Assembly (NCBI GenBank): GCA_021789595.1
Contig: JAJYJJ010000005.1
Span: forward strand, 1 to 64,000
Direction of reading: 5' to 3'
Origin: Nitrospirota bacterium
GTDB lineage: Bacteria > Nitrospirota > Thermodesulfovibrionia > UBA6902 > JAJYJJ01
DNA: 64,000 nucleotides
The notes below the pieces were generated by a model. That model was given only the letters and a program-made list of their open reading frames with translations. It did no database searches and was not told the DNA's origin. The position numbers and the translations under genes were made by a program. Shown here piece after piece: positions 25,047 to 33,622 of this stretch (position 1 is the first letter of the stretch; the number at the start of each line of letters is the position of its first letter).

Positions 25047-26312
25047 TCAGGCCGTCCCTTTATATTTCAAGAAGCTTCTCTTATATTTGTAGTCCATTGA
25101 AGTATCAATATCCGCCAGCTTATGTTTAATCAGATGGGCGTTTACAAAGGTCTTATTCTTTAGATAAAGATAACACAGCAGATTTCCAGCCTTATCGTAC
25201 TTAATGCTGTCATATTTCATAAAGACTTTTTCGCCCTTAAGTTTATCCGACAAAAACCTAATAGCCTCTCCGTTGGCTTCTTTTTTTTCTTTCACTCCAA
25301 TAAGTCTAACTTTAAGGCCGTTGTCGAGAATAAGAACTTCAGGACTTAAAATTTCCTTCACAGTGTGATAGGTCTCTCGTGAATGGTCTGAATGGTCGAT
25401 TCGTGACCCGAACCTAAGTTTTCTGGGATCGATTTTCTTATCAAATTTTACCGGATCTCTGAAGATGTAAGGCAATTTCTTAATCTCATCAGCGAAGTTT
25501 AACTTCAGTGTTTCTTGCTGAACAACCGTGATTTCAGCGCCTTTCAATTTTGACTTTATTACTGGCAGAAATTCTTTGTTTATCTCATAGCCTACTGAGT
25601 TTCTCTCAAGGTTTCTTGCGGCAAGGCAGGTTGTGCCGCTGCCGAGGAACGGGTCAAGGACTGTATCGCCAACAAAGCTGAACATCTTTATCAATCTCCT
25701 CGGCAACTCCTCGGGAAACATGGCAAGATGCTTGTCTTGTTTTTCACCCGGAAAATTCCAGTGGCCATAAAAATACTCATTCCACTCATCTACCGTGAGC
25801 TTTGATTTTTCTTTTATCTCCCTGCTTACCTTTGGAGGGTCGCCCAGTTTCTTAAAAATCAGTATGAACTCGTAGTCAAGCTTAATTATTCCATTTCGAG
25901 GGTAAGGGAATGACCCCATAATTGTCGCCCCACCTGTTGTATTGCATGTCGTAACCTTCTGCCAGATAATAGCACCCATGTAATCAAAGCCAATAGTTTC
26001 GCAGAATTTGATTATCTCCTCCCTTATTGGAATAACCTTATACCTGCCATAATACACTGACCTTGCAAACTGGTCGCCGATATTCACGCACAAACGGCAA
26101 CCTTTGTGTAAGACTCTATAACACTCTTTCCAGACAAGGTTTAAATTGTTGATATAATCCTCATAACTATCATTAAACCCTATCTGACTTCCATTGCCGT
26201 AGTCCTTTAATTGCCAATAAGGAGGAGATGTAACGACAAGATGAACGCTCTCATCCTTAAGCTCGCTCATGTTCCGGCTGTCGCCGATGATTATGGTGGG
26301 GTTAGGGAGCAT
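25047..26312 (-). CDS. DNA methyltransferase (beta-type) fused to an SNase-like domain
   Basis: 421 aa. Residues 1-260 are an amino-methyltransferase in beta order: catalytic motif TSPPYWQL (28-35) first, SAM motif DPFLGSGTT (220-228) later. A TSPPY motif favours N4-cytosine methylation, although adenine cannot be excluded. Residues about 318-404 resemble a staphylococcal-nuclease (TNase) fold: LKVRLIGVKEKKEANGEAI, LKGEKVFMKYD, YDKAGNLLCYLYL, FVNAHLIKHKLADID. The Arg aligned with nuclease R87 is Asn (AGN), so the tail may bind rather than cut. Last gene of the island operon. Its first 51 bp are repeated at 29060-29110. Confidence 0.85.
   Translation of the reverse strand: MLPNPTIIIGDSRNMSELKDESVHLVVTSPPYWQLKDYGNGSQIGFNDSYEDYINNLNLVWKECYRVLHKGCRLCVNIGDQFARSVYYGRYKVIPIREEIIKFCETIGFDYMGAIIWQKVTTCNTTGGATIMGSFPYPRNGIIKLDYEFILIFKKLGDPPKVSREIKEKSKLTVDEWNEYFYGHWNFPGEKQDKHLAMFPEELPRRLIKMFSFVGDTVLDPFLGSGTTCLAARNLERNSVGYEINKEFLPVIKSKLKGAEITVVQQETLKLNFADEIKKLPYIFRDPVKFDKKIDPRKLRFGSRIDHSDHSRETYHTVKEILSPEVLILDNGLKVRLIGVKEKKEANGEAIRFLSDKLKGEKVFMKYDSIKYDKAGNLLCYLYLKNKTFVNAHLIKHKLADIDTSMDYKYKRSFLKYKGTA
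26262..26312. repeat. 51-bp direct repeat, left copy
   Basis: 45 of 51 bases match 29060-29110 in the same orientation. This copy is the 5' end of the methyltransferase-SNase gene; the other is a stranded remnant. The pair brackets the EcoRV-type module (D12 methylase, endonuclease, beta methylase). Confidence 0.85.
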
Positions 26313-26315
26313 CTT

Positions 26316-27383
26316 CTATTCCCCTATCAAAATCACTTCCTCTAATTCATTTGTGCTCAAGGCATATTTATAGTCTTTTCGTTTTATCTCATGGATAGTT
26401 CGTTTATATTTTTCGAGCATATTTGAAAGTGTGTCTATAGATGGAATTCCATCAGAGCGATACGAAATAACAAGAATACCATCTTGAAATCTCTCAAATA
26501 GCTTATCAAAAGCAGAATGTATTTTATTTCTGTCAATCCAGACAGATGGTTTAGACTTCAACTTTCTGTGTTTTGTTTTATAATCAATCATGTTGGGCCA
26601 GTTTTCATAATTAACAAGTCCCTCAAGAAAATGATAAAACCCAAAATAGTCAACTCCAACACCTTTCTTGGAAATATAAGGGGTATCTATATATATAAGA
26701 TCAAAATCCCCTTCTATATTAAAAACATCAAGGTTTAACGCCTTATTCCTTTGACCATTGGAAAAGACTGCATTATTAGCCTCTTCAACAAATTTTCTAA
26801 AATGAATCTCAAATGGAGTGTCCCATGTTGCCTTATTACCAAAATCCCTTTTAACTTCAGCAAATCTTAAATAAAGATTTTTTCTGTGAAATAGATTAAA
26901 TGGTCTTTTAATAATACATGACTGAAATAATGCAAAATATGCCAAAGCTTGCTTGTATTTATCATCTATCAGTCTGATATTCGTCACAACCATATCAATC
27001 CAGCTATTTTCTTTATCTGTAAAATAAATATTTTTGAAAGTGTCAGCTATAAAAGTGGGGTAGGTTATTCCTTTATGCTTTGTAAGAAGAAAATTAACAT
27101 CATCGTTTGAGAGGGTAACTTCATCGTTTTCTATTAATGCAAGACCTATATAATAGTTGAATTTTAAAATGTCATTATATGTAACTTTTTTACCCTGCTC
27201 TTTAAGCATATAAGCAACGCTTCCAGTTCCACCAAAAGCATCAAGGGCTGTATGGAATTTCAGGTCTTTTACCCCTTCCCATATCCAGTCAACTATCTTG
27301 AGCTTACTTCCCTGAAAACGGGTTGAGGGGAACACTGGATCTTCCTCAAGTAAAACCATTTGCTTTTTTAGATATCTCGTCAT
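26316..27383 (-). CDS. D12-class adenine-specific DNA methyltransferase
   Basis: 355 aa, Dam/DpnM/M.EcoRV-type (alpha order). The N-terminal TRFQGSKLKIVDWIW and SAM motif DAFGGTGSVAYML (48-60) come first; the catalytic motif is IDTPYIS (232-238), DTPY instead of DPPY. Methylates adenine N6. It follows the EcoRV-like endonuclease gene by 2 bp, and M.EcoRV is itself a D12-class enzyme, so this is the best candidate for the protecting methylase at the same site. Confidence 0.9.
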   Translation of the reverse strand: MTRYLKKQMVLLEEDPVFPSTRFQGSKLKIVDWIWEGVKDLKFHTALDAFGGTGSVAYMLKEQGKKVTYNDILKFNYYIGLALIENDEVTLSNDDVNFLLTKHKGITYPTFIADTFKNIYFTDKENSWIDMVVTNIRLIDDKYKQALAYFALFQSCIIKRPFNLFHRKNLYLRFAEVKRDFGNKATWDTPFEIHFRKFVEEANNAVFSNGQRNKALNLDVFNIEGDFDLIYIDTPYISKKGVGVDYFGFYHFLEGLVNYENWPNMIDYKTKHRKLKSKPSVWIDRNKIHSAFDKLFERFQDGILVISYRSDGIPSIDTLSNMLEKYKRTIHEIKRKDYKYALSTNELEEVILIGE

Positions 27384-27385
27384 CT

Positions 27386-28198
27386 CTATTCCTTCTTTCT
27401 GAGCTTTTTATATTGCATGTATGCCCTAAGGTTTTTATAGGGTGCTTCTTTAAGCTCTACCGCTTTTGCCATATCCTTAGTAAGATAGAACATCCAGTAA
27501 TCGTCAAAGACCTCTTCTCCAAGTTTTGCAAATGGCCCCTTGCCATTTATAAGTTCATCTATCTTGATAACAGAACCAATGTTTTTTGTATTTCCGCTGC
27601 CTGGTCTGTCTGTAGCAATTTTGTATTTTTCCTGAACAAAGAAAACGAAATCTTTTACCACTGATGTTATGTTCTGAAGGTCGTCAAGGTGATAAATCTT
27701 TTTTTCATCAAGATGCCTATCAGTTCTTGAATAAATAACACCTAAAACAAAATGTCCCATATATTCATCGTAAGGGAAAGTTATATTTTTCTTGCTTTTT
27801 CTATCTCTGAAATAGCCAGTGAACGCTCCCAAGGTCATTCCGTTTACATCTTTTCCATTCTTTCTATAAGTGCTTTTCACATCCACAACAAACTTATTGT
27901 CATTGTTGTCAACGAATGTAATATCAGGATAAAAATTTTGCTCTTCGCATAAGACCATCTTATATTTATTCTCCTCTGCAAATTGACATATTTTAGGAAA
28001 TAGCAGAAGCTCCATGATCTTTGAAACCACCTTTGTATCAACAGAGATCGTATAGATATTCTTTGCAATGTCTATAAATCCTTTTACAACCCAATCTCCA
28101 TCTTCTGTAGAAACAGCAGCATTAAACTGATTAACATGCTTTAGAAGCTGACCTCTGAATTTCTCCTTAAGCCTTTGTCTTTCTTCTGAATTCCCCAT
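27386..28198 (-). CDS. Type II restriction endonuclease, EcoRV homologue
   Basis: 270 aa from the ATG at 28198 (GAGGGG box 4 nt upstream). Match to EcoRV runs along the chain, from memory of that protein. Residue numbers here count from the alternative TTG at 28210, four codons upstream. QNFYPDITF holds D96 and VVDVKSTY holds D110/K112, aligning with catalytic D74, D90 and K92. TLGAFTGYFRD and FPYDEYMGHFVLGVIYSR follow. PGSGNTKNIGS aligns with the recognition loop GSGNTTNIGS that reads GATATC. Overlaps the upstream methylase by 32 bp. Very likely cuts GATATC or a close variant. Confidence 0.9.
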   Translation of the reverse strand: MGNSEERQRLKEKFRGQLLKHVNQFNAAVSTEDGDWVVKGFIDIAKNIYTISVDTKVVSKIMELLLFPKICQFAEENKYKMVLCEEQNFYPDITFVDNNDNKFVVDVKSTYRKNGKDVNGMTLGAFTGYFRDRKSKKNITFPYDEYMGHFVLGVIYSRTDRHLDEKKIYHLDDLQNITSVVKDFVFFVQEKYKIATDRPGSGNTKNIGSVIKIDELINGKGPFAKLGEEVFDDYWMFYLTKDMAKAVELKEAPYKNLRAYMQYKKLRKKE

Positions 28199-29042
28199 AT
28201 TTCCCCTCAATTCTATCTTTTATAAGCTGGCAATAATTTGAGTCTATCTCTATCATAATACATTTTCTGCCGAGTCCCTGTGCAACATACCCTGTTGTTC
28301 CTGAACCGGCAAAGGGGTCAAGCACCAGATCACCTTCATTGCTTCCGGCAAGAAGCACATATTCCAAAATTATCGGCTGTTTTGTGGCAGGATGTCTGAA
28401 AGGATTTTTTTCAGCCCAATATTCCCATAAATTTTTCATCTGTATATTACCATTTAGTTTTTTCATCTGCCAATAGTTAAATTTAGTTTTCCCTTTATTA
28501 TTCTTTTTTGCCCATAACATTGTTTCTGTAACTGCCCTAAAACAAGAACCCTTGAAGTTGGGCGGGGCATTTCTTTTATGTAGAATTATATCGTTAAGTA
28601 TCTTAAAACCTAAGTCTTGAAGCACAACATTGATAACTCCAATACTATGATACGTTCCAGTAACCCAGATAGTCGAGCCGTCTTTCAAAATTCTTTGAGC
28701 CTCTTTAAGCCAAGCATAATGAAATTCAAACTGATAAGATAGTGACTTTGAATATGCCCATTTTGCCTTTTGTGTATCAAAAGTTTCAGCATGACCATCT
28801 GTCCGTTTCATTATCAAACCTGATTGATTTCCAAAATAAGGCGGGTCTGCAAATATAAGGTCTATACACTTGTTGGGTATTCTTTTAAGCAATGCAAGTG
28901 CATCACCATTGTATAGCTTTATTTTCTTTTGAGGGTCATAAAAAAATGGAACAGTCTTCCGGTTTTCGCCGTAAGGAACAGTTTCCTCAGCACAGATTAA
29001 AGCTTCAAAGTTTTCAAATATGTCTTTTACAGATGTTGCCAT
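28167..29042 (-). CDS. Beta-class adenine DNA methyltransferase (DpnA-like)
   Basis: 291 aa. Catalytic motif FADPPYFG (65-71) precedes the SAM motif DPFAGSGTTG (242-251), the beta order, and DPPY indicates N6-adenine. A target-recognition stretch with NPPFRHPATKQP-like residues (KNPFRHPATKQPIIL) is typical of HinfI/DpnA-type enzymes. It heads the EcoRV-type module and overlaps the endonuclease gene. Having both a D12 and a beta adenine methylase beside one endonuclease recalls the DpnII system, where the second enzyme protects incoming single-stranded or unmodified DNA. Confidence 0.9.
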   Translation of the reverse strand: MATSVKDIFENFEALICAEETVPYGENRKTVPFFYDPQKKIKLYNGDALALLKRIPNKCIDLIFADPPYFGNQSGLIMKRTDGHAETFDTQKAKWAYSKSLSYQFEFHYAWLKEAQRILKDGSTIWVTGTYHSIGVINVVLQDLGFKILNDIILHKRNAPPNFKGSCFRAVTETMLWAKKNNKGKTKFNYWQMKKLNGNIQMKNLWEYWAEKNPFRHPATKQPIILEYVLLAGSNEGDLVLDPFAGSGTTGYVAQGLGRKCIMIEIDSNYCQLIKDRIEGKYGEFRRKTKA

Positions 29043-29110
29043 AGTTTTAAAGACCTTATCTCGCTCATATTCCGGCTATCGCCGATGATTATGGTGAGGT
29101 TAATGGGCAT
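29027..29110 (-). pseudogene. Remnant 5' end of a methyltransferase gene
   Basis: An ATG at 29110 opens a 27-codon frame, MPINLTIIIGDSRNMSEI, that copies the start of the methyltransferase-SNase gene (MLPNPTIIIGDSRNMSEL). It then runs into the next gene out of frame and stops at 29029-29027. It begins 9 bp after the PIN-like gene's stop. Only the first 18 or so codons are homologous, so this is a stranded fragment, not a functional enzyme. Confidence 0.8.
29060..29110. repeat. 51-bp direct repeat, right copy
   Basis: Partner of 26262-26312 (six mismatches in 51). Consistent with duplication of a gene start when the EcoRV-type module was inserted or recombined in. Confidence 0.85.
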
Positions 29111-29119
29111 AAGCTTCAG

Positions 29120-31087
29120 TTAAACGGTTTCCTTTTGCTTTTTTTCGTTATCCGTATTTTCTCCAATTAACCAGCTAATGATTTTATTTTTGATAATTAT
29201 TTTGATTTTGTCTCTAAATCCCTTAACGTTAAAACCAGTGGCAACACTTAATAGACCAAGTAGAAATGTAATTAATATTAGGATTATTCTCAATAAACGA
29301 TGATTGTTTAGAAAATCAGGAAAAAATTGCGCAGCAGTTCCCAAAATAAATAAGATTACAAGTATTATGAATAATATTTTTCCTAATGTATTAGAAATTT
29401 TTTCTGCTTTCACTTCTACTTTTCTTTCTATGTCTTCTTTTTCTTGTGTGGCAGTATCCAATTTAGATAAAGTTTCAGCATGCTGCTCTTTCTCTTTAAG
29501 GTATTTCTCATCCCCTTCTCTTCTGATCCCTTCTCTAATTTCTTCAAGAATTTCTTCGGATGTCTTATCGGTAAAGTTATTTGGATCACCCATCGTTTTT
29601 TCTTCTAACAACTCCATTGCAACTCTGTGAGTCCTAAGTAAATAATATTCATCACTGCTTATTTTCTTCTCATGCCTTAATTTTTCCACCTCACTTAAAA
29701 ATTTTTTTATCAACGTATCATTTGGTTGCAACGCAGCATAACAATCAGCAATTATTTTTTTCTCATTTAAAGATAAAACTTTCGCAGGTGACTGTAGCCA
29801 TACTAAAGTCCCTATAAAAATATCTGTTAAGCAAGCTGGAATATTATGGTCTTCACCTATTTCGGACGATTCGAACCGTCTATTCGCATAAGATAAGCCC
29901 GAATTCGTTGTCACAAAAATGCTATCTGCCTCCTTAATGGTTTTTGGTTTTCTTCCCTTTCTTAACCTATAAATACTTGCGATAGATTTAACATCTTTTT
30001 GTATCGCTGAGCGTTTTTCTAATTCTTCAAAGCTTGGATTCTGTTCTTTATAAGCCTCAACAATTGCAGCATGCAATTTATCTTCGTCTATTTGATAATA
30101 TTTATACTTATTAGGGTCAGGTGCATCTACCTTGATTATTTTATTTTCTTCTAAAACTCTATCTACATTAATAATAAATCTTTCTACATCACTTGACTTA
30201 TAATTATTTTCAACAAAATATCTTAATACTGGGCTTGCTAAGGATGAATCATATCGAGGATTTTCGACCCATCTAAGTGCATCTTCTAAAATGCCCATCA
30301 TTTCTTCATATGTATGCTGGAATAAAAATAAATTCCCTTTCTCTTCCGAAAGTGTTTTAAAAAATTCAATATAGGCCTCTTTTTTTTCTTTCCCTTCTGC
30401 ACCTATTAATCGGAGAATACATCTTGTATCAAAATAAAAATTTATTTTCTTTAATTTTCCCACAAATTTATCAAATTTGTTATAAAGTACTGCGCTCGCT
30501 AAAATATAACCTACTGCTATATCAACAATAAATCTGAAAATTTCAGGCTCTGATTCATGCGCATTTTTTATAAACTTATAAATGAGGAATTTCTTTTCAT
30601 TTGAAGACTTGATTGGGGGCAAAACTGTTGGATCTTGAGCAGCAAATAAAATGTCTAAATCATGGTCTTTTAGAAATGAAGTAAAGGCAGCCTCAGCCTC
30701 TTCCCTTGTTAACTCAACAGAATAATTTTGCTTTACAAAGCTAATAAATTCTTTTGTAATCTTTTCCTGCTTCCTAAGCTGCTCCTCGGTAATTCCAGTA
30801 AACTCAAACTTAGCTACTTTCTCTTTATTGGGTTTAAATTTACCATAGTCTCTTTCAATTAGCCCTCTTTTTTGAGTACGGGTGAGTACTGTAAGCATTG
30901 GATGATAAGGTATTATGAGTCCAAATTCTTTTGTAAAATCACTACAAGCTGTGTTTATATCGATTACATCATAGTTGTTTTTCTTAATCAAAGTAGCAAT
31001 AAAGGGGATAAAATTTTCGATATAATCTTTTTTAAGGTGATCCCAATTAACTTTCAGAACTGCAAGACTTGCAATAATGTTATCCAT
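29120..31087 (-). CDS. Membrane-anchored PIN-like nuclease candidate, unknown family
   Basis: 655 aa, not recognised as a named system. Residues 1-95 look like a winged-helix region (IIPYHPMLTVLTRTQKRGLIERD). Residues about 214-400 have the PIN-domain pattern of four acidic positions: FYFDTR (D220), HTYEEM (E261/E262), KDVKSIASIYRLR (D365) and ADSIFVTTNSGLSYA (D388). A coiled coil at about 508-565 leads to two hydrophobic helices (about 568-589 and 598-617) and a short basic tail. This suggests a cytoplasmic nuclease head tethered to the inner membrane. It lies between two restriction systems on the same strand. RNase or DNase activity is inference. Confidence 0.75.
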   Translation of the reverse strand: MDNIIASLAVLKVNWDHLKKDYIENFIPFIATLIKKNNYDVIDINTACSDFTKEFGLIIPYHPMLTVLTRTQKRGLIERDYGKFKPNKEKVAKFEFTGITEEQLRKQEKITKEFISFVKQNYSVELTREEAEAAFTSFLKDHDLDILFAAQDPTVLPPIKSSNEKKFLIYKFIKNAHESEPEIFRFIVDIAVGYILASAVLYNKFDKFVGKLKKINFYFDTRCILRLIGAEGKEKKEAYIEFFKTLSEEKGNLFLFQHTYEEMMGILEDALRWVENPRYDSSLASPVLRYFVENNYKSSDVERFIINVDRVLEENKIIKVDAPDPNKYKYYQIDEDKLHAAIVEAYKEQNPSFEELEKRSAIQKDVKSIASIYRLRKGRKPKTIKEADSIFVTTNSGLSYANRRFESSEIGEDHNIPACLTDIFIGTLVWLQSPAKVLSLNEKKIIADCYAALQPNDTLIKKFLSEVEKLRHEKKISSDEYYLLRTHRVAMELLEEKTMGDPNNFTDKTSEEILEEIREGIRREGDEKYLKEKEQHAETLSKLDTATQEKEDIERKVEVKAEKISNTLGKILFIILVILFILGTAAQFFPDFLNNHRLLRIILILITFLLGLLSVATGFNVKGFRDKIKIIIKNKIISWLIGENTDNEKKQKETV

Positions 31088-31137
31088 TCCTTCTATCTCC
31101 TTTTAATCAAAAACATTTTTCTCACTTCCCCTTCCTC

Positions 31138-31162
31138 CCCCTTTAAACGGCTCCTTATCCGC
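31138..31162. repeat. 25-bp direct repeat, left copy
   Basis: CCCCTTTAAACGGCTC, one variable base, TTATCCGC. Matches 34006-34030 with one mismatch. Lies in the 122-bp gap between the TdeIII-like endonuclease and the PIN-like gene. The pair brackets the second restriction module. Confidence 0.85.
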
Positions 31163-31209
31163 TTACCAAAAAACAACATCTATTATCGTCTCTAACTAAA
31201 ATCCAACAA

Positions 31210-32019
31210 TCAACTTTTTACTTGGCGTACTGTCTCTGCTATCACATCTAATATATCAGTCATGGTTCCTTGGTTGCCGCTAAGAAAGTCCCATAATTCG
31301 CCGGCGATAAGTACTTCTTCGTAAGCAAAAAACTTTTTAAATTCGATTAGGTAGTCAAAAAATCTTTCCTTGTCGTATCCCGTTACCTCTTCTGATGTTG
31401 GATCAAAAGGAAAACCAATAAAAAACTTAATGGCTTTGTTCGGATTCTGTAGTTTGAGCGCAGCTTTGCCATATAATATTTTTTGTTTTTCACCTCGCCC
31501 TTCCCCTGAATTTGGTCTCACAGATTTCAACTCAATGGCGATAATTTCATTTTCCCTCTCAATATAAGTATCAACAGTAAATTGCAGAGAATCAATCTCC
31601 TGATCCGTATCAGGATAATTAAAAATCAAACCATTTTCTCTATTTAAATCTGGCTGGTGCGCATCTGATTTTAAATCACGTATTATGTTTTCTATTTGAG
31701 AAGCTTGTGTCGTTTTTACCTTTAATTTGTATGCGCCAGTAAATCTACGTTTATAACCACCCGACAAAATGTGAGAAATATTTTCAAAGCCAGTCCCTAA
31801 AGAAGTATTTAGCCCATGCAACCAACTTGCAAGAGCTATTAGATAAGGCATTTCTATATTCAATGGTTCAAGCCGTTCTCTAAAATATTCTAAGAATGCG
31901 CTATGGAAAGGTGCATTACGAATTTCTGCCCCCAATTCCGGAAAATTTTCAATTCTTCTCAAAAGAATATCCTTTACGACCTCGCTAATTCTATTCTGTT
32001 GATCTTGTGTCAATGGCAT
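31210..32019 (-). CDS. Type II restriction endonuclease, TdeIII-like
   Basis: 269 aa. PD-(D/E)xK nuclease core with D150 (LQFTVDTY) and IELKS (E163, K165). The core is followed by the family-like VRPNSGEGRGEKQKIL segment and a strand IKFFIGFPFDP. An N-terminal helical part has FHSAFLEYF and LHGLNTSLGTGFENI. TdeIII-family enzymes recognise GGNCC; assignment here is by remembered motif pattern, so specificity is tentative. Four bp downstream of its methyltransferase. Confidence 0.75.
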   Translation of the reverse strand: MPLTQDQQNRISEVVKDILLRRIENFPELGAEIRNAPFHSAFLEYFRERLEPLNIEMPYLIALASWLHGLNTSLGTGFENISHILSGGYKRRFTGAYKLKVKTTQASQIENIIRDLKSDAHQPDLNRENGLIFNYPDTDQEIDSLQFTVDTYIERENEIIAIELKSVRPNSGEGRGEKQKILYGKAALKLQNPNKAIKFFIGFPFDPTSEEVTGYDKERFFDYLIEFKKFFAYEEVLIAGELWDFLSGNQGTMTDILDVIAETVRQVKS

Positions 32020-32022
32020 AGC

Positions 32023-33621
32023 TTATTTCCCCTTTAAATGAAAAATGATTTCCGAATATGCCCCTTTATCTTTTTCAGTACGGTTTAATACTGGGCGTTT
32101 ATATTGATTGACGATTTGCATGCCGGCATTTTCTGCAATTGTAGGGTATATTCTATATTTGTCATTGGCTACAAGGAAAATGTCATAGTCGTCAACTAAG
32201 AATTTTTTGCAGTTATTAAGAACATCTATTATTCCTTGAATGTAGTTCTGTTTTGCCTCTCTGCTTTGCCCCTTGTGAAGTGGGCCGATTTCTAAATTGT
32301 CTTGACGTTCGAAACCAAAGAGGTCATAAGCATAAGCGTGTTGTTCGTGATAATCAATTAATCCTACGTAAGGCGGGCTTGAAAATATTCCTTTAATTCT
32401 TTGTTTTCTTGCCAATTTTGCAAAGGCAGAATTTTTCTTTTCAAGCTCTTTGAAGAGGTCAATCGTTCGGCTGTCTCCAGCTAAACAAACTTGGAAAGTA
32501 TTTGTTCTCAATCTATCGAATTGCGATAGCCGGTTTACTGTGTCTTTTGTGTAAGTTTCCCACCACTTGAGAATGGAAAAAAGCGGTTTACAAATTTTGC
32601 CATGTTTCGCACAGTAATAAGTTGCTGTGATCGGTTCAACAAGTGTCGCGAGGTCTGCATGTGTTGTGGCCCGGCAGGAACGAATAGTTCTGCTTAAAAT
32701 AACACTTATGATTCTTTTAGTGTCAGCGTCTTTTATCTTTTTGATTTCATCAAACACAAAGTGAATTTCGTCTCTGATATGTTGAGAATACCATTTGTCG
32801 AGAAAAGAGTCGGCTTTATCCTGCCTTAATTTGATATTGTATCGTTTAACGAATTTGTTGAAAATGGGTAAAAACTCTTTTTCTTTTTCTGCGCCATATC
32901 TGTCCTCATCAATTTGATTACGCTTGACTTTGTATTTATATTCAGGAACGGGGAAATATTTATTGTTGAATTCATAGAGTGCTTGTAAAAGTTTTTCTTC
33001 AAATTCAAGTGTGTGAGAATTTTGTAAAAATTCCTTGAGCGCTTTCGTTATCTGTACGATTTCTTTTTGAACATCAGCCAAGTTATATTTGGCAACCTTG
33101 CAATTCCCTATGAGTGCATTGAATTCAGAAACATCGATTCCAATGGTGTGCATTCCAAGCTCGCAGGCTTGCACCATAGTAGTTCCACTGCCGGCAAACG
33201 GATCAAGAACAATGTCGCCTTTTCTGAAACATACCCCCTTCTTAAAATTGTCAGTATGGTCGTCAAGAAAATATTCAACAAGTTGAGGAATAAATTTACC
33301 TTTATATGGATGTAGCCGATGAACGTGTTTGGTTGTCTCGGCTTCTTTGTATTGGTCAAACGAAAGTGCCCAGTTTAAATCTTCGCCAAGTCGGTCTTTC
33401 CATGAAATTTCTCGCTTCCCATTATAAGATTTATAATAGTTGAATAACTCTTGCTGTGAAACTTGCGTCATGCCATTATCGCCAATTTTTCTGATTCGGC
33501 CATATTGAATAAGATACGAGATATTAGAAGTTGTAACATTTTTGTGTAAATATCTTGTTGCCCACGTACTAGCTTCCTTTATAGTCAATAGTGTTTCTCT
33601 TTCTATTTTCGTAGTATCCAT
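32023..33621 (-). CDS. Site-specific DNA methyltransferase with N-terminal HTH
   Basis: 532 aa. Residues 10-65 form an excisionase/MerR-like helix-turn-helix (TIKEASTWATRYLHKNVTTS, then YLIQYGRIRKIG). The SAM motif DPFAGSGTT (140-148) precedes the catalytic SSPPYVGLID (414-423), with a 260-residue insert carrying the target-recognition part. SSPPY favours N4-cytosine. It is the modification partner of the TdeIII-like endonuclease. The HTH may let it repress its own operon, as some methylases do; that is inference. Confidence 0.88.
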   Translation of the reverse strand: MDTTKIERETLLTIKEASTWATRYLHKNVTTSNISYLIQYGRIRKIGDNGMTQVSQQELFNYYKSYNGKREISWKDRLGEDLNWALSFDQYKEAETTKHVHRLHPYKGKFIPQLVEYFLDDHTDNFKKGVCFRKGDIVLDPFAGSGTTMVQACELGMHTIGIDVSEFNALIGNCKVAKYNLADVQKEIVQITKALKEFLQNSHTLEFEEKLLQALYEFNNKYFPVPEYKYKVKRNQIDEDRYGAEKEKEFLPIFNKFVKRYNIKLRQDKADSFLDKWYSQHIRDEIHFVFDEIKKIKDADTKRIISVILSRTIRSCRATTHADLATLVEPITATYYCAKHGKICKPLFSILKWWETYTKDTVNRLSQFDRLRTNTFQVCLAGDSRTIDLFKELEKKNSAFAKLARKQRIKGIFSSPPYVGLIDYHEQHAYAYDLFGFERQDNLEIGPLHKGQSREAKQNYIQGIIDVLNNCKKFLVDDYDIFLVANDKYRIYPTIAENAGMQIVNQYKRPVLNRTEKDKGAYSEIIFHLKGK

Positions 33622-33622
33622 C

